Below, piece after piece: positions 25,233-33,661 of a stretch of DNA of 64,000 nt (positions are counted from its first letter, which is position 1; every line of letters starts with the position of its first letter). The stretch lies in contig CAUWJP010000006.1 of assembly GCA_963559135.1 (NCBI GenBank), positions 1 through 64,000 on the forward strand, written 5' to 3'. Position numbers and translations under genes: made by a program. The DNA is from Sellimonas sp963559135 (GTDB taxonomy: Bacteria > Bacillota > Clostridia > Lachnospirales > Lachnospiraceae). The notes beneath the pieces were generated by a model that worked only from the letters and a program-made list of their open reading frames with translations, was not told where the DNA came from and did no database searches.

Positions 25233-26609
25233 ATGGGAAACACAGCTACTAAATCCAAGAAAGGCTATCCTTTTGGTTTCTACGCTTGTGCTCTGAGCTT
25301 CACATTCGAAAGATGTGCGTTCTACACAGTAAAGTGGCTTCTTGCTATTTGGCTGGCTACAGAAACAACAAGTAAGATGGGTGGTATGGGACTTTCTTCT
25401 GTAGAAGCAGGATCCATTTCCGCTTACTTCGTAGCAGCAACTTACATCACCCCAATGATCGGCGGTTACCTCGCTGACTACTGGGTAAGCCCGAGACTTT
25501 GCGTAGTTCTTGGTATGATTCTTATGGGTGCCGGCTATCTTGTTGGATGGCAGGCAAGCAATCTGACACTGGTATGGGTAATGATCATCCTCGTTGCCGT
25601 TGGTACAGGTTTATTCAAAGGTAACTTATCTGGTGTCAACAGTTTGATGTTTGATGATCAGGATGAACTGAACTCAGCATTCTCTGTACAGTACTCTTTC
25701 GTTAATATCGGTTCTTTCATCGGAACAACATTCGTAGTACTGCTTGCAAATTCACAGGGATATCAGTTCCTGCTTCTCATCGCTGGAATTCTTCTGCTCG
25801 TTGATGCAGTATGGTTCCTTGCAAACTCCAAATCCTTTGGCGACAAAGGTAAAGAGCCATTCAAGAAAGACCAGAGAACTTTCGTTGACAAAGAGAAAAA
25901 AGCTGAAGAAGAAAACAAACCGCTTACAACTGGCGACAAGAAGCGTGTATTCGCTATCGTTCTTGTAACTCTTCTTTCTGCTATTTTCTGGATTGTATGG
26001 TATATGTCCTACAACGTAGTTTACTACTACTTCGGATTCGGTGACAGCTCCGAATTCCTGAACTGGGCAGATTGGAGCCTGTTTGGATGGAAGATTCCTT
26101 CAACATCTTACTTCGATTCCCTGAACGCTTTAACATGTATCATTCTTGGACCGGTATTCGCTGTTGTATGGGCTAAAATGGCAGCTAGACCGCAGGGTGA
26201 TATGTCCATGTTCAAAAAGACAGCTATCGGTATCTTACTGGTAGGATGCTCTTATGCAGCAATGGTTGTTGCTAACGTAATCCGTGGCGACGGACAGTGC
26301 TCATGGTTCTGGGTAATCCTTATTGCTTTACTTATGTCTGTAGGTGAAATGATTTTCTCACCTCTTGGAAACTCCTTCATCTCCATGTTCGCTCCTGCGA
26401 AACTCATGGGACTTCTGTTAGGATTCTGGCCAATCGCTGTATTTATTGCAACACTGGTTTACCCGAATCTTTACGGAGCACTGGATGCTGGTGCAAGAGC
26501 TGGTAAATTCAACCTTTACTACAGCATTATCGCAGCAGTTGTTATTGTTTGTGCTGTTCTGCTTTACGCATTCAGCGGTAAACTTGATAAACTGTCTGAA
26601 GAAAAATAA
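25233..26609 (+). CDS. POT/PTR-family proton-coupled peptide transporter
   Basis: Major-facilitator peptide importer of 458 residues with about 12-14 membrane segments. FTFERCAFYTVKWLL near residue 25 is a variant of the POT signature ExxERFxYY. GGYLADYWVSPRLCVVLGM near 78 is the loop 2-3 motif, GTGLFKGNLSGVNSLMF near 125 the fourth helix, and SFVNIGSFIGTTF near 155 the PTR2 signature. A charged cytoplasmic loop lies near 205-240. The ATG at 25233 has GGAGG nine bases upstream; an in-frame ATG at 25110 lacks a ribosome binding site and lies before the promoter. Codon use is strongly biased, suggesting high expression. The downstream plus-strand aminopeptidase P fits a peptide-use pair. Confidence 0.88.
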   Translation: MGNTATKSKKGYPFGFYACALSFTFERCAFYTVKWLLAIWLATETTSKMGGMGLSSVEAGSISAYFVAATYITPMIGGYLADYWVSPRLCVVLGMILMGAGYLVGWQASNLTLVWVMIILVAVGTGLFKGNLSGVNSLMFDDQDELNSAFSVQYSFVNIGSFIGTTFVVLLANSQGYQFLLLIAGILLLVDAVWFLANSKSFGDKGKEPFKKDQRTFVDKEKKAEEENKPLTTGDKKRVFAIVLVTLLSAIFWIVWYMSYNVVYYYFGFGDSSEFLNWADWSLFGWKIPSTSYFDSLNALTCIILGPVFAVVWAKMAARPQGDMSMFKKTAIGILLVGCSYAAMVVANVIRGDGQCSWFWVILIALLMSVGEMIFSPLGNSFISMFAPAKLMGLLLGFWPIAVFIATLVYPNLYGALDAGARAGKFNLYYSIIAAVVIVCAVLLYAFSGKLDKLSEEK

Positions 26610-26674
26610 TTTAAAACCAAAGGATTTCCGCATATTGATTGTGTGTGATTCCTTAGAAAACATTATGTTTTCAA

Positions 26675-26707
26675 TAAACCGGCATGGCTTTTGTCATGCC
26701 GGTTTTG
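26675..26707 (+). terminator. Intrinsic terminator of the peptide transporter gene
   Basis: AAACCGGCATG (26675-26685) pairs with CATGCCGGTTT (26694-26704), followed by a short T run. It lies 66 bases after the stop codon. Confidence 0.85.
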
Positions 26708-26761
26708 TTATATCACTTTTATAGTTTTTGTACATTTTTTACAATTTTTTCCATATATGAT

Positions 26762-26790
26762 TTGAACTCAATCACCAATAGTGATAAAAT
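26762..26790 (+). promoter_or_regulatory. Promoter of the aminopeptidase P gene
   Basis: TTGAAC (26762-26767) and TAAAAT (26785-26790) are 17 bases apart, 44 bases before the ATG. Confidence 0.7.
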
Positions 26791-26833
26791 ATCTATAGCT
26801 AATTTTATTTCAGATAAAAAGGAGGTTTTTCTC

Positions 26834-28624
26834 ATGACTGTTGTAGCAGACAGAATCGCCAAGCTTCGTACACTGATGGCAGAAAAAGGAATTGACGCAT
26901 ATGTTGTTCCTACTGCTGATTTTCACCAGAGCGAATATGTAGGCGAACATTTCAAAGCAAGAAAATTTATCACAGGATTCAGCGGATCTTACGGTACTGC
27001 CGTAATCGGCAAAGACGACGCTGGACTTTGGACAGACGGAAGATATTTCTTCCAGGCTGAAAACGAACTGGAAGGAAGCGGTGTCCGCCTGATGAAAATG
27101 TTTGTGGGTGACACACCTTCTGTCACAGAATGGCTCGCTTCCTACGTACCGGAAGGCGGAACAGTCGGATTTGACGGACGTGTTCTTTCTATGGGTGAAG
27201 GTCAGGAATACGAAGAGGCACTCAGCCAGAAAGGCATCCATATTGATTATACAGAAGATCTGATTGATGCAATCTGGGAAGATCGCCCGGCTCTTTCTGA
27301 TAAGCCTGCATTCTTCCTCGAAGAAAAGTATTCAGGAGAAAGCACTGCTTCCAAACTGGAGCGTGTAAGAAAAGCGATGACAGAACAAGGCGCAACTGCT
27401 CATGTGATTGCATCCCTTGATGATATCTGCTGGCTCTTAAATGTCCGCGGAGATGATATCGATTTCTTCCCTCTTCTGCTTTCCTACGCAATCGTAAAAA
27501 TGGACAGCGTAGAACTGTATGTGGATGACAGCAAATTAAATGATCAGATTCATGCAGAACTCGCTAAAAATAATGTTAATATTCATCCGTATAATGATAT
27601 TTATGAAGACATCAAGGCTCTCTCTGCAGATGATGTAGCCATGATTGACCCGATGAAGATGAATTACGCTCTTTACAAAAATATCCCATGCGCGATCGTA
27701 GAATGCGCAAACCCGACAATTCTCATGAAAGCAATGAAGAATCCGGTTGAACTTGAGAATATCAAAAAAGCGCATATCAAAGACGGCGTCGCCATCACCA
27801 AATTTATGCATTGGATCAAAACACGTTACGACAAAGAAGTGATTACAGAATTAAGTTCTGCAGATAAGCTCACTCAGTTCCGTGCAGAACAGGAAGGATA
27901 CATCCGAGACAGCTTCGAGCCTCTCTGCGCATTTGCTGATCACGCAGCTATGATGCACTACTCACCGTCCAAAGAAACAGACGTACAGTTAAAAGAAGGC
28001 GCATTCTTCCTCAACGATACAGGCGGCGGATACTATGAAGGTTCCACCGATATCACACGTACATTTGTACTCGGCTCTGTCAGCGATGAAATGAAAAAAT
28101 ACTATACCGCTGTTGTACGCGCCATGATGAACCTTGCACGCGCCAAATTCCTCTACGGATGCTATGGCTACAATCTCGATGTACTCGCAAGAGGACCGAT
28201 CTGGGATCTGGATCTCGACTTCCAGTGCGGAACCGGACACGGAGTAGGATATCTCGCAAACGTACACGAACCACCGACAGGATTCCGCTGGTATATTGTA
28301 CCTAGCAAAAACGAACACCACCAGCTCGAAGAAGGCATGGTAATTACAGATGAACCAGGTATCTACGAAGACGGCAAATTTGGAATCCGTACAGAAAACG
28401 AATTCATCGTCAGAAAAGGAACTAAAAACAAATACGGCCAGTTCATGTACTTTGAAACCATCACCTTCGCACCTATCGATCTCGATGGAATCGATCCAGA
28501 ATACCTGTCCAAAACAGAAAGAGAATGGCTCAACAACTACCATAAACAAGTATACGAAAAAATTTCTCCATACTTAAACGACGAAGAAAAAGAATGGCTC
28601 AAAACATACACAAGAGAAATTTAA
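26834..28624 (+). CDS. pepP: Xaa-Pro aminopeptidase (M24B, aminopeptidase P)
   Basis: Cytoplasmic metallopeptidase that removes an N-terminal residue preceding proline. At 596 residues it is the three-domain XPNPEP1-like form. Two creatinase-like N-terminal domains (VVPTADFHQSEYVGEHFKAR at about residues 24-43; DDICWLLNVRGDD near 200) precede the pita-bread catalytic domain. The metal ligands are visible: two Asp in FFLNDTGGGYYEGSTDITRTF near 395, His in GTGHGVGYL near 475, Glu in VITDEPGIYE near 510 and Glu in GIRTENEFIV near 525. AAGGAGG lies eight bases before the ATG; the long upstream extension has no ribosome binding site. It lies 19 bases before REP copy 2. Confidence 0.93.
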   Translation: MTVVADRIAKLRTLMAEKGIDAYVVPTADFHQSEYVGEHFKARKFITGFSGSYGTAVIGKDDAGLWTDGRYFFQAENELEGSGVRLMKMFVGDTPSVTEWLASYVPEGGTVGFDGRVLSMGEGQEYEEALSQKGIHIDYTEDLIDAIWEDRPALSDKPAFFLEEKYSGESTASKLERVRKAMTEQGATAHVIASLDDICWLLNVRGDDIDFFPLLLSYAIVKMDSVELYVDDSKLNDQIHAELAKNNVNIHPYNDIYEDIKALSADDVAMIDPMKMNYALYKNIPCAIVECANPTILMKAMKNPVELENIKKAHIKDGVAITKFMHWIKTRYDKEVITELSSADKLTQFRAEQEGYIRDSFEPLCAFADHAAMMHYSPSKETDVQLKEGAFFLNDTGGGYYEGSTDITRTFVLGSVSDEMKKYYTAVVRAMMNLARAKFLYGCYGYNLDVLARGPIWDLDLDFQCGTGHGVGYLANVHEPPTGFRWYIVPSKNEHHQLEEGMVITDEPGIYEDGKFGIRTENEFIVRKGTKNKYGQFMYFETITFAPIDLDGIDPEYLSKTEREWLNNYHKQVYEKISPYLNDEEKEWLKTYTREI

Positions 28625-28642
28625 CTTTTTTCTCGTTCTTTA

Positions 28643-28680
28643 TCGGGGACGTGTTCCGGTGCATCGGAACACGTCCCCGA
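28643..28680. repeat. REP-like palindrome, copy 2 (3' flank of RAYT)
   Basis: Perfect 16-base arms around GTGCAT. It lies between the convergent stops of pepP (28624) and the RAYT gene (28706). With copy 3 it brackets the transposase gene. Confidence 0.92.
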
Positions 28681-28705
28681 TGCATTAAAAAACTTCTTTC
28701 CACCA

Positions 28706-29452
28706 CTATTGTCTGAATTTATCGAGTCTTCGAAGCAATTCTTTTCTCGACATAATTCTCGGATCCAGCATTGTTTCTGCAAAGTCTTTTCTATTCTCAG
28801 GTAATTTTTGTAGATCCCAGAGTTGTAAATCCGGATGTTCTTCCATATATATCTCTATCCATTTTCGAAATATTTTTTCTTTCTGTTCTCTGGTATCATC
28901 CGGCAGATCTTCAATAAAAACTTCTTCTAATTGAGGGATCACTCTTTCAGCCGAATAAATCATCTGTCCACTTTTTATATACTGACGTGCATTTTCGTGT
29001 ATAAGACCTTTCTTTTCGTAAATGTACTCTTGCGCGCTACTGTACTGATAGCGATGCATTTTCCCTGCAATTTTTGCTTTTACCGGATTCAAATGGATAT
29101 AATAAAAGCATTGCCAGAGATATTCTTCGCTTTCAATCGGGAAACTTTTAAATCTGTTTTGAAACACATACCCGCTTCTCTCCATCTTCCGGTTGTAATA
29201 CAATGCATATGCTGTCTGAACCGCTTTCATATACTCTGATATATCTTTTAGAGGTCCGTGCAAAAGGAGGTGCAAATGATTCGACATAATGCAATACGCA
29301 TAGATCTCTACCGTCTCAACTTCTTTCTCTTTTAGAAATTTTATCAATTTCTCTTTATGCCGATTTGTTTCAAAAATGTGTTCTCGATTGATTCCCCGGA
29401 TGATTATATGGTAAAAATCCGAAGAAGATTTTCTTCTACCATTTCTTGGCAA
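28706..29452 (-). CDS. IS200/IS605-like REP-associated tyrosine transposase (RAYT)
   Basis: A single-strand DNA transposase-like protein of 248 residues. FYHIIIRGINREHIF at about 13-27 opens the Y1_Tnp fold, YCIMSNHLHLLLHG near 53 is the HUH metal site (H-L-H), and YMKAVQTAYALYYNRK near 83 carries candidate catalytic tyrosines. SGYVFQNRFKSFPIESEEYLWQCF and YYIHLNPVKA near 100-128 are the RAYT/IS200-like core. Residues 150-248 form an extra C-terminal domain with basic and acidic helices, found in RAYTs but not in plain IS200. Start is TTG with GGAG seven bases upstream. RAYTs mobilise or maintain REP palindromes and are usually single-copy. Two such palindromes flank this gene. Confidence 0.85.
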   Translation of the reverse strand: MPRNGRRKSSSDFYHIIIRGINREHIFETNRHKEKLIKFLKEKEVETVEIYAYCIMSNHLHLLLHGPLKDISEYMKAVQTAYALYYNRKMERSGYVFQNRFKSFPIESEEYLWQCFYYIHLNPVKAKIAGKMHRYQYSSAQEYIYEKKGLIHENARQYIKSGQMIYSAERVIPQLEEVFIEDLPDDTREQKEKIFRKWIEIYMEEHPDLQLWDLQKLPENRKDFAETMLDPRIMSRKELLRRLDKFRQ

Positions 29453-29552
29453 TTCATCACTCCGTTCTATAGATTTTACATAAATAATTGAAATAAAATA
29501 AGATACAATTTAGAAAAAAGAAACTAAAAGAAATGTTTTCAGATTTTTTTCA

Positions 29553-29590
29553 TCGGGGACAGGTTCCGATACACCGGAACACGTCCCCAA
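29553..29590. repeat. REP-like palindrome, copy 3 (5' flank of RAYT)
   Basis: The arms TCGGGGACAGGTTCCG and CGGAACACGTCCCCAA surround ATACAC. Three arm positions no longer pair, so it is the most diverged copy. Its core is in the opposite orientation to copy 2. It lies 101 bases upstream of the RAYT start and 78 bases after the carboxypeptidase stop at 29668. Confidence 0.85.
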
Positions 29591-29667
29591 AAATATTATA
29601 CCCTTTTTTGTAGAAGTGTGCCACTGTTTCTTACTCTTTTTATTTAAATTTCGACGTTCTTCTGTGT

Positions 29668-30936
29668 TTACAGTGCATAGGTTTTCCAGATCTGTCGGTA
29701 GGTCCAAAGCAGGTCTTTTTTGAAAATTTGTTCTCCGCTGATGATATTCTTTCGATCTAGAACTTCTCCGTTTAGTAGAAGGGTTACTTTTCCAAGTTTT
29801 TGGTTTTTCTCTACTGGAGCCTGGATCGTGTCTTGCTCCTGAATCTGAATTTCGATCGTTTCTGTCTTTTTCATCAGTATCCGTTTTTCCCTGTCTGTTA
29901 CAGAAATATTCAGAAATGCATTCACCGTTCCGTCTTCGTATAGGTTTCCATCTTGGGTTACTGAATCCTTCACCTCTTTTTCTTTTCCTGCCTCCAGAAG
30001 CCGTATTTCGTCATTTTGCAATGCTTCCTCCCAATACTGACGGTATTCGAACTGATCAAGCCCGTACTGCACCAGTTTTTTCATATCAACCCATTTATAA
30101 TTTTTGTTATTCGGCCACCCACAGGCAAGAAGTGCTACAATCAATGTTCTGTCTCCCTGTCTTACCGCTCCTACATAACAGTATCCTGCTTCTCCGGTAA
30201 ATCCGGTTTTCCCGGTCAAGGCGCCTCCCATCATATTCAGAAATGCATTATGATTGTTGCATGTGAATTGTTTCTTCCCTGTGGTATCCTGAAATGTTCT
30301 TGTCTTCGTCTGTGTAATCTGCAAAAAAGCTTCCTTTTGCGGCGATTCCATAATGCAATATTGCATGATTCTTGCCAGTTCTTCTGCGGTTGTGCGGTGG
30401 ATTCCGTCTTCATCTTCTCCATCCAGTCCATTTGGCGTTACAAAATTCGTATGGCTGCACCCCAATTCTTTCGCTTTCTGATCCATCAGGTTGGAAAACT
30501 CCTCCACAGATCCTGAAATATGCTCCGCAACTGCCCACGCACTGTCATTGTGAGACTCAAGCATTATCGAGTAGAGGAGATCTTCCATGTAAAATTGATC
30601 TCCTTCCTTCATCCCCAGATGCACTTCCGGCTGCCTTGCTGCTTCTTCCGAAACTGTTACAATATCGTTAAGATTCCCCTTTTCCAACGCAAGAATACAG
30701 GTCATGATCTTTGTTGTACTCGCCATTGGACGCTCTTCCCCACCACCTTTTTCAAACAATACCCGTCCACTTTCACCATCCATCAGAACAGCAGACTGTG
30801 CATATAATTGCGAAGCATCTATCTGCACTTCATCTTCCGCCTGTACATGTAACACTGTAGAAACAGTGCTTATACAAAGTACACCTATCATAAAAACCAC
30901 TCCGGTCGTGCACCTCAACCATCTACAACTTTTCAT
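29668..30936 (-). CDS. D-alanyl-D-alanine carboxypeptidase (DacF-like, S11)
   Basis: Penicillin-binding protein that trims the terminal D-Ala from peptidoglycan stem peptides outside the membrane. The 422-residue protein has a signal sequence (residues 8-33) and the three S11 motifs: SXXK in MASTTKIMTC near 69, SXN in LESHNDSAWAVAEH near 130, and KTG in LTGKTGFTGEAGY near 240. The C-terminal domain (about 295-400) is the beta-rich PBP5 cap with KVTLLLNGEVLDR. It is the first of two paralogues in the window; the other is at 35423. No clear promoter was recognised, and the purine-rich region is about 14 bases before the ATG. Confidence 0.92.
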   Translation of the reverse strand: MKSCRWLRCTTGVVFMIGVLCISTVSTVLHVQAEDEVQIDASQLYAQSAVLMDGESGRVLFEKGGGEERPMASTTKIMTCILALEKGNLNDIVTVSEEAARQPEVHLGMKEGDQFYMEDLLYSIMLESHNDSAWAVAEHISGSVEEFSNLMDQKAKELGCSHTNFVTPNGLDGEDEDGIHRTTAEELARIMQYCIMESPQKEAFLQITQTKTRTFQDTTGKKQFTCNNHNAFLNMMGGALTGKTGFTGEAGYCYVGAVRQGDRTLIVALLACGWPNNKNYKWVDMKKLVQYGLDQFEYRQYWEEALQNDEIRLLEAGKEKEVKDSVTQDGNLYEDGTVNAFLNISVTDREKRILMKKTETIEIQIQEQDTIQAPVEKNQKLGKVTLLLNGEVLDRKNIISGEQIFKKDLLWTYRQIWKTYAL

Positions 30937-31060
30937 TTTCTACAGACCACTCCCCGAACAAACTATCTAAGACAACTCTATGAAAATTCAGACAGCTTTA
31001 TGCGAAAAAATTTCTTTCACCGTAATATTTTTGTAAGATTTACTACTTATTTCGTTCATA

Positions 31061-31116
31061 AATTTTTCAACGGGGACGTGTTCCGGTGCATCGGAACACG
31101 TCCCCGTTGAAAAATT
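31061..31116. repeat. REP-like palindrome, copy 4, with extended arms
   Basis: The arms are perfectly complementary for 25 bases (31061-31085 and 31092-31116) around GTGCAT. The inner 15 bases are the shared element; the outer AATTTTTCAA/TTGAAAAATT is unique to this copy. It begins 6 bases after the DAHP synthase stop. The T stretch is on the 5' side on either strand, unlike an intrinsic terminator. Confidence 0.92.
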
Positions 31117-31122
31117 AAAACA

Positions 31123-32154
31123 CTAACATTCTTCTGCGATTTTTTTGACGAGTTTTTCGGTGTCGTTCCATCCGATGCATGGATCGGTGATGGATTGTCC
31201 GTAGGTGCGGTTGTCGGTGATTTCCTGGCGACCTTCGATGAGGTAGCTTTCGATCATGACTCCTTTGATGAGTTTTTTAAGATCGGCGTTGTAGTTTCTG
31301 CTGTGCAGAACTTCGCTGACAATGCGGATCTGTTCTTTGTATTGTTTGTTTGAATTGGAGTGGTTTGCGTCTACGATGACTGCCGGATTTTTAAGGCGGG
31401 ATGTTTTGTACATCGCGCTGAGGCGGTAGAGGTCTTCGTAGTGGTAGTTTGGTATACATGTACCGTATTTGTCTACGCCGCCACGGAGAATGGCGTGTGC
31501 AAGTGGGTTCCCGCTTGTGGTAACGTCGAGTGTCCGGTAGATGAACTGGTGGGCTGCCTGTGCTGCTTTGATGGAGTTGAGCATGACAGAGAGGTCGCCG
31601 CTAGTCGGATTTTTCATTCCTACCGGGATGTCCATGCCGCTTGCTGTCAGGCGGTGCTGCTGGTTTTCTACGGATCTTGCTCCTACAGCTTCGTAGGAGA
31701 GAATGTCATCAAGGTAGCTTCTGTTTTCCGGATAGAGCATTTCGTCTGCTCCGGTGAGTCCGCTGACTTCAATGGAGTGCAGATGGAGCTTCCGGATAGC
31801 GATCAGTCCTTCGAGAAGGTTCGGCTCTTTGTCCGGCTCTGGCTGATGAAGCATTCCTTTGTATCCTTCTCCGGTTGTTCTTGGTTTGTTCGTATAGATC
31901 CGTGGAATCAGGATCAGTTTATCTTTTACTTCTTCGTTGAGTCTGGCAAGCCGTTCTACGTATTCGCAGACTGCATCTTCGTTATCCGCGGAGCACGGTC
32001 CGATGATGACGAGGAATTTATCGGAATATCCTGTAAAGACATTCTGAATTTCTCCGTCACGTTCTTCTTTAATTCTTTTCATGTCCGCAGACATAGGGTA
32101 TTTTTGTTTCAGCTCTTCCGGCTCCGGAAGTCTGGCCTGAATTTTCATTGCCAT
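31123..32154 (-). CDS. aroF: 3-deoxy-7-phosphoheptulonate synthase (type I DAHP synthase)
   Basis: First step of the shikimate pathway, joining phosphoenolpyruvate and erythrose 4-phosphate. The 343-residue length and motifs match the AroFGH type. Present are FLVIIGPCSADNEDAVCEYVERL near 47, IYTNKPRTTGEGYKG near 83, GARSVENQQHRLTASGMDIPVG near 157, and HSNSNKQYKEQ with the metal and phosphate residues near 265. C-terminal ESYLIEGRQ is the final metal site region. Which aromatic amino acid, if any, inhibits it cannot be read, so aroF versus aroG/aroH is arbitrary. AGAGGA is seven bases before the ATG, and REP copy 4 directly follows. Confidence 0.94.
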   Translation of the reverse strand: MAMKIQARLPEPEELKQKYPMSADMKRIKEERDGEIQNVFTGYSDKFLVIIGPCSADNEDAVCEYVERLARLNEEVKDKLILIPRIYTNKPRTTGEGYKGMLHQPEPDKEPNLLEGLIAIRKLHLHSIEVSGLTGADEMLYPENRSYLDDILSYEAVGARSVENQQHRLTASGMDIPVGMKNPTSGDLSVMLNSIKAAQAAHQFIYRTLDVTTSGNPLAHAILRGGVDKYGTCIPNYHYEDLYRLSAMYKTSRLKNPAVIVDANHSNSNKQYKEQIRIVSEVLHSRNYNADLKKLIKGVMIESYLIEGRQEITDNRTYGQSITDPCIGWNDTEKLVKKIAEEC

Positions 32155-32231
32155 AATCTTGTCCTCTTTCTTTTTGTGCCTTGTTTTTGATCTGTTCTAT
32201 CTAAACTAAATTCCTGCCCGTTTATTATTTG

Positions 32232-32801
32232 TTATACGTGCAGTTTGATTTCTGCTTCGTCTTCTGCCTCTTCTTTGAACTGTTCCATCTGATCTGGATC
32301 GATGCCCGGCAGATCTTCCAGTTTCTGAACGCTGAATCTTCTTAAAAATTCTTCTGTCGTTCCGAAGAGAAGCGGCCTTCCCGGTGCATCCAATCTTCCA
32401 ACTTCACAGACGAGGTTGTATTCAACCAGTTTGTTGACTGCATGATCGGACTTAACGCCGCGGATCTTTTCAATTTCAATTTTGGTAACCGGCTGTTTGT
32501 ATGCGATGATGGAAAGGGTTTCCAGGAGGACGTCGCTGAGTACCTGTTTTTTCGGCTGTTTTGCGATACGGATCAGATACTCGTAAGTCTCAGGCTTCGT
32601 ACACATCTGATAGGAATCTTCCAGTTCGATAATGCTGATCCCTCTGTCCTCTTTTTCATACCGTTTCTGCATGGATGAAACCACTTCTTTAATCCGTTCT
32701 TCCGGCTCTTCCACCGCTTTTGCAATGCGGGAGATTTCGACCGCTCCTCCCATGGTAAAGAGGATGGCCTCAATGATCCCTTCCAGTTTCTGTATCTCCA
32801 T
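32232..32801 (-). CDS. scpB: Segregation and condensation protein B
   Basis: Winged-helix kleisin-interacting subunit of the SMC-ScpAB condensin, which compacts and segregates the chromosome. The 189-residue protein has the family's opening pattern EGIIEAILFTMGGAVEISRIA. LSDVLLETLSIIAYKQPVTKIEIEKIRGVKSDHAVNKL in the middle is the second winged-helix domain. GRPLLFGTTEEFLRRF closes it. The ATG at 32801 is preferred because GGAGG lies nine bases upstream; an ATG six codons earlier precedes that site. It overlaps the end of scpA by 32 bp, the usual coupling for this pair. Confidence 0.94.
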   Translation of the reverse strand: MEIQKLEGIIEAILFTMGGAVEISRIAKAVEEPEERIKEVVSSMQKRYEKEDRGISIIELEDSYQMCTKPETYEYLIRIAKQPKKQVLSDVLLETLSIIAYKQPVTKIEIEKIRGVKSDHAVNKLVEYNLVCEVGRLDAPGRPLLFGTTEEFLRRFSVQKLEDLPGIDPDQMEQFKEEAEDEAEIKLHV

Positions 32802-33558
32802 TATCCTGTTCCTCCTCATCTGTGGACAGAATCAAAATGTCCCCGAATGTTTCTTCCTGACTTGCTGTAATCTTCCCGGCTTTCATCATCTCCAGTACTG
32901 CAAGAAAGGTTACAATAACCTGGACTTTCGACGACTGTCTCATCAGCAGATCCCGGAACTTAAATGTCTTGTGTATCCTTGTATATTCTGCAATATATTC
33001 CATCTTCTCCGGGAGCGTCACTTCTTCTTTTTCAATCTTGCCAAACCGGCTTCTGACCGGGTCAATCTTATCGTTCTGCCGACGCATAACTTCCTGAAAA
33101 ATCTCGTTTAACCGGGTCAGAGTCAGATCCCCGATGAGCTCGTCCAGATTTACCGGAGGTGTATACTCTGCCACCTCTTTCGGGAGATCCGGCTCCCGAT
33201 ACATCCGTCTTTCGCCTAATATTTCCCGATCCCGCAGTTCATATGACATATACTTATACATTTTGTACTGCAAAAGCTGTTCTACCAGCTCCTGTCTTGG
33301 ATCTTCTTCCTCTCCTTCTTCGTTAACTTCTTTTGGAAGAAGCATCCTGCATTTGATATCCAAAAGGGTCGCCGCCATCACGAGAAACTCGCTCATGATA
33401 TTCAGGTCCTCCCGTTCCATCTGCCGTATGTAGTCCATGTACTGGTTGGTAATCTCCACGATCGGAATATCATAAATATCAATTTTATTTTTATCAATCA
33501 GGTGCAGGAGCAGGTCCAGCGGCCCCTCGAACACCGGAAGCTTTACCGGTATGCCCAT
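32770..33558 (-). CDS. scpA: Segregation and condensation protein A (kleisin)
   Basis: Kleisin subunit that bridges the SMC heads. The 262-residue protein has the N-terminal FEGPLDLLLHLIDKNKIDIYDIPIVEITNQYMDYI (residues 9-43), diagnostic of ScpA. LVMAATLLDIKCRMLLP near 58 follows, then an acidic linker, and the C-terminal winged helix VIVTFLAVLEMMKAGKI near 215 binds the SMC cap. AAGGAACC precedes the ATG, and a consensus sigma-A promoter lies 39 bases upstream. It is the first gene of the scpAB unit. Confidence 0.95.
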   Translation of the reverse strand: MGIPVKLPVFEGPLDLLLHLIDKNKIDIYDIPIVEITNQYMDYIRQMEREDLNIMSEFLVMAATLLDIKCRMLLPKEVNEEGEEEDPRQELVEQLLQYKMYKYMSYELRDREILGERRMYREPDLPKEVAEYTPPVNLDELIGDLTLTRLNEIFQEVMRRQNDKIDPVRSRFGKIEKEEVTLPEKMEYIAEYTRIHKTFKFRDLLMRQSSKVQVIVTFLAVLEMMKAGKITASQEETFGDILILSTDEEEQDNGDTETGRDH

Positions 33559-33596
33559 TTGGTTCCTTCTTTCTCTATGCTTCGTCTAACCGTTTT

Positions 33597-33625
33597 ATTA
33601 TACATGATCCTGCTGCTTTTCTCAA
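33597..33625 (-). promoter_or_regulatory. Sigma-A promoter for scpAB
   Basis: TTGAGA (33620-33625) and TATAAT (33597-33602) with a 17-base spacer on the minus strand. Confidence 0.75.
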
Positions 33626-33661
33626 GAGATTCCGCATCCTTCCGCAGCTTCCTACGCACTC

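Noticed and set aside
18886..31116. A CRISPR array
   Set aside because: The repeats are few, far apart, palindromic and placed after stop codons; there are no regular spacers or cas genes.
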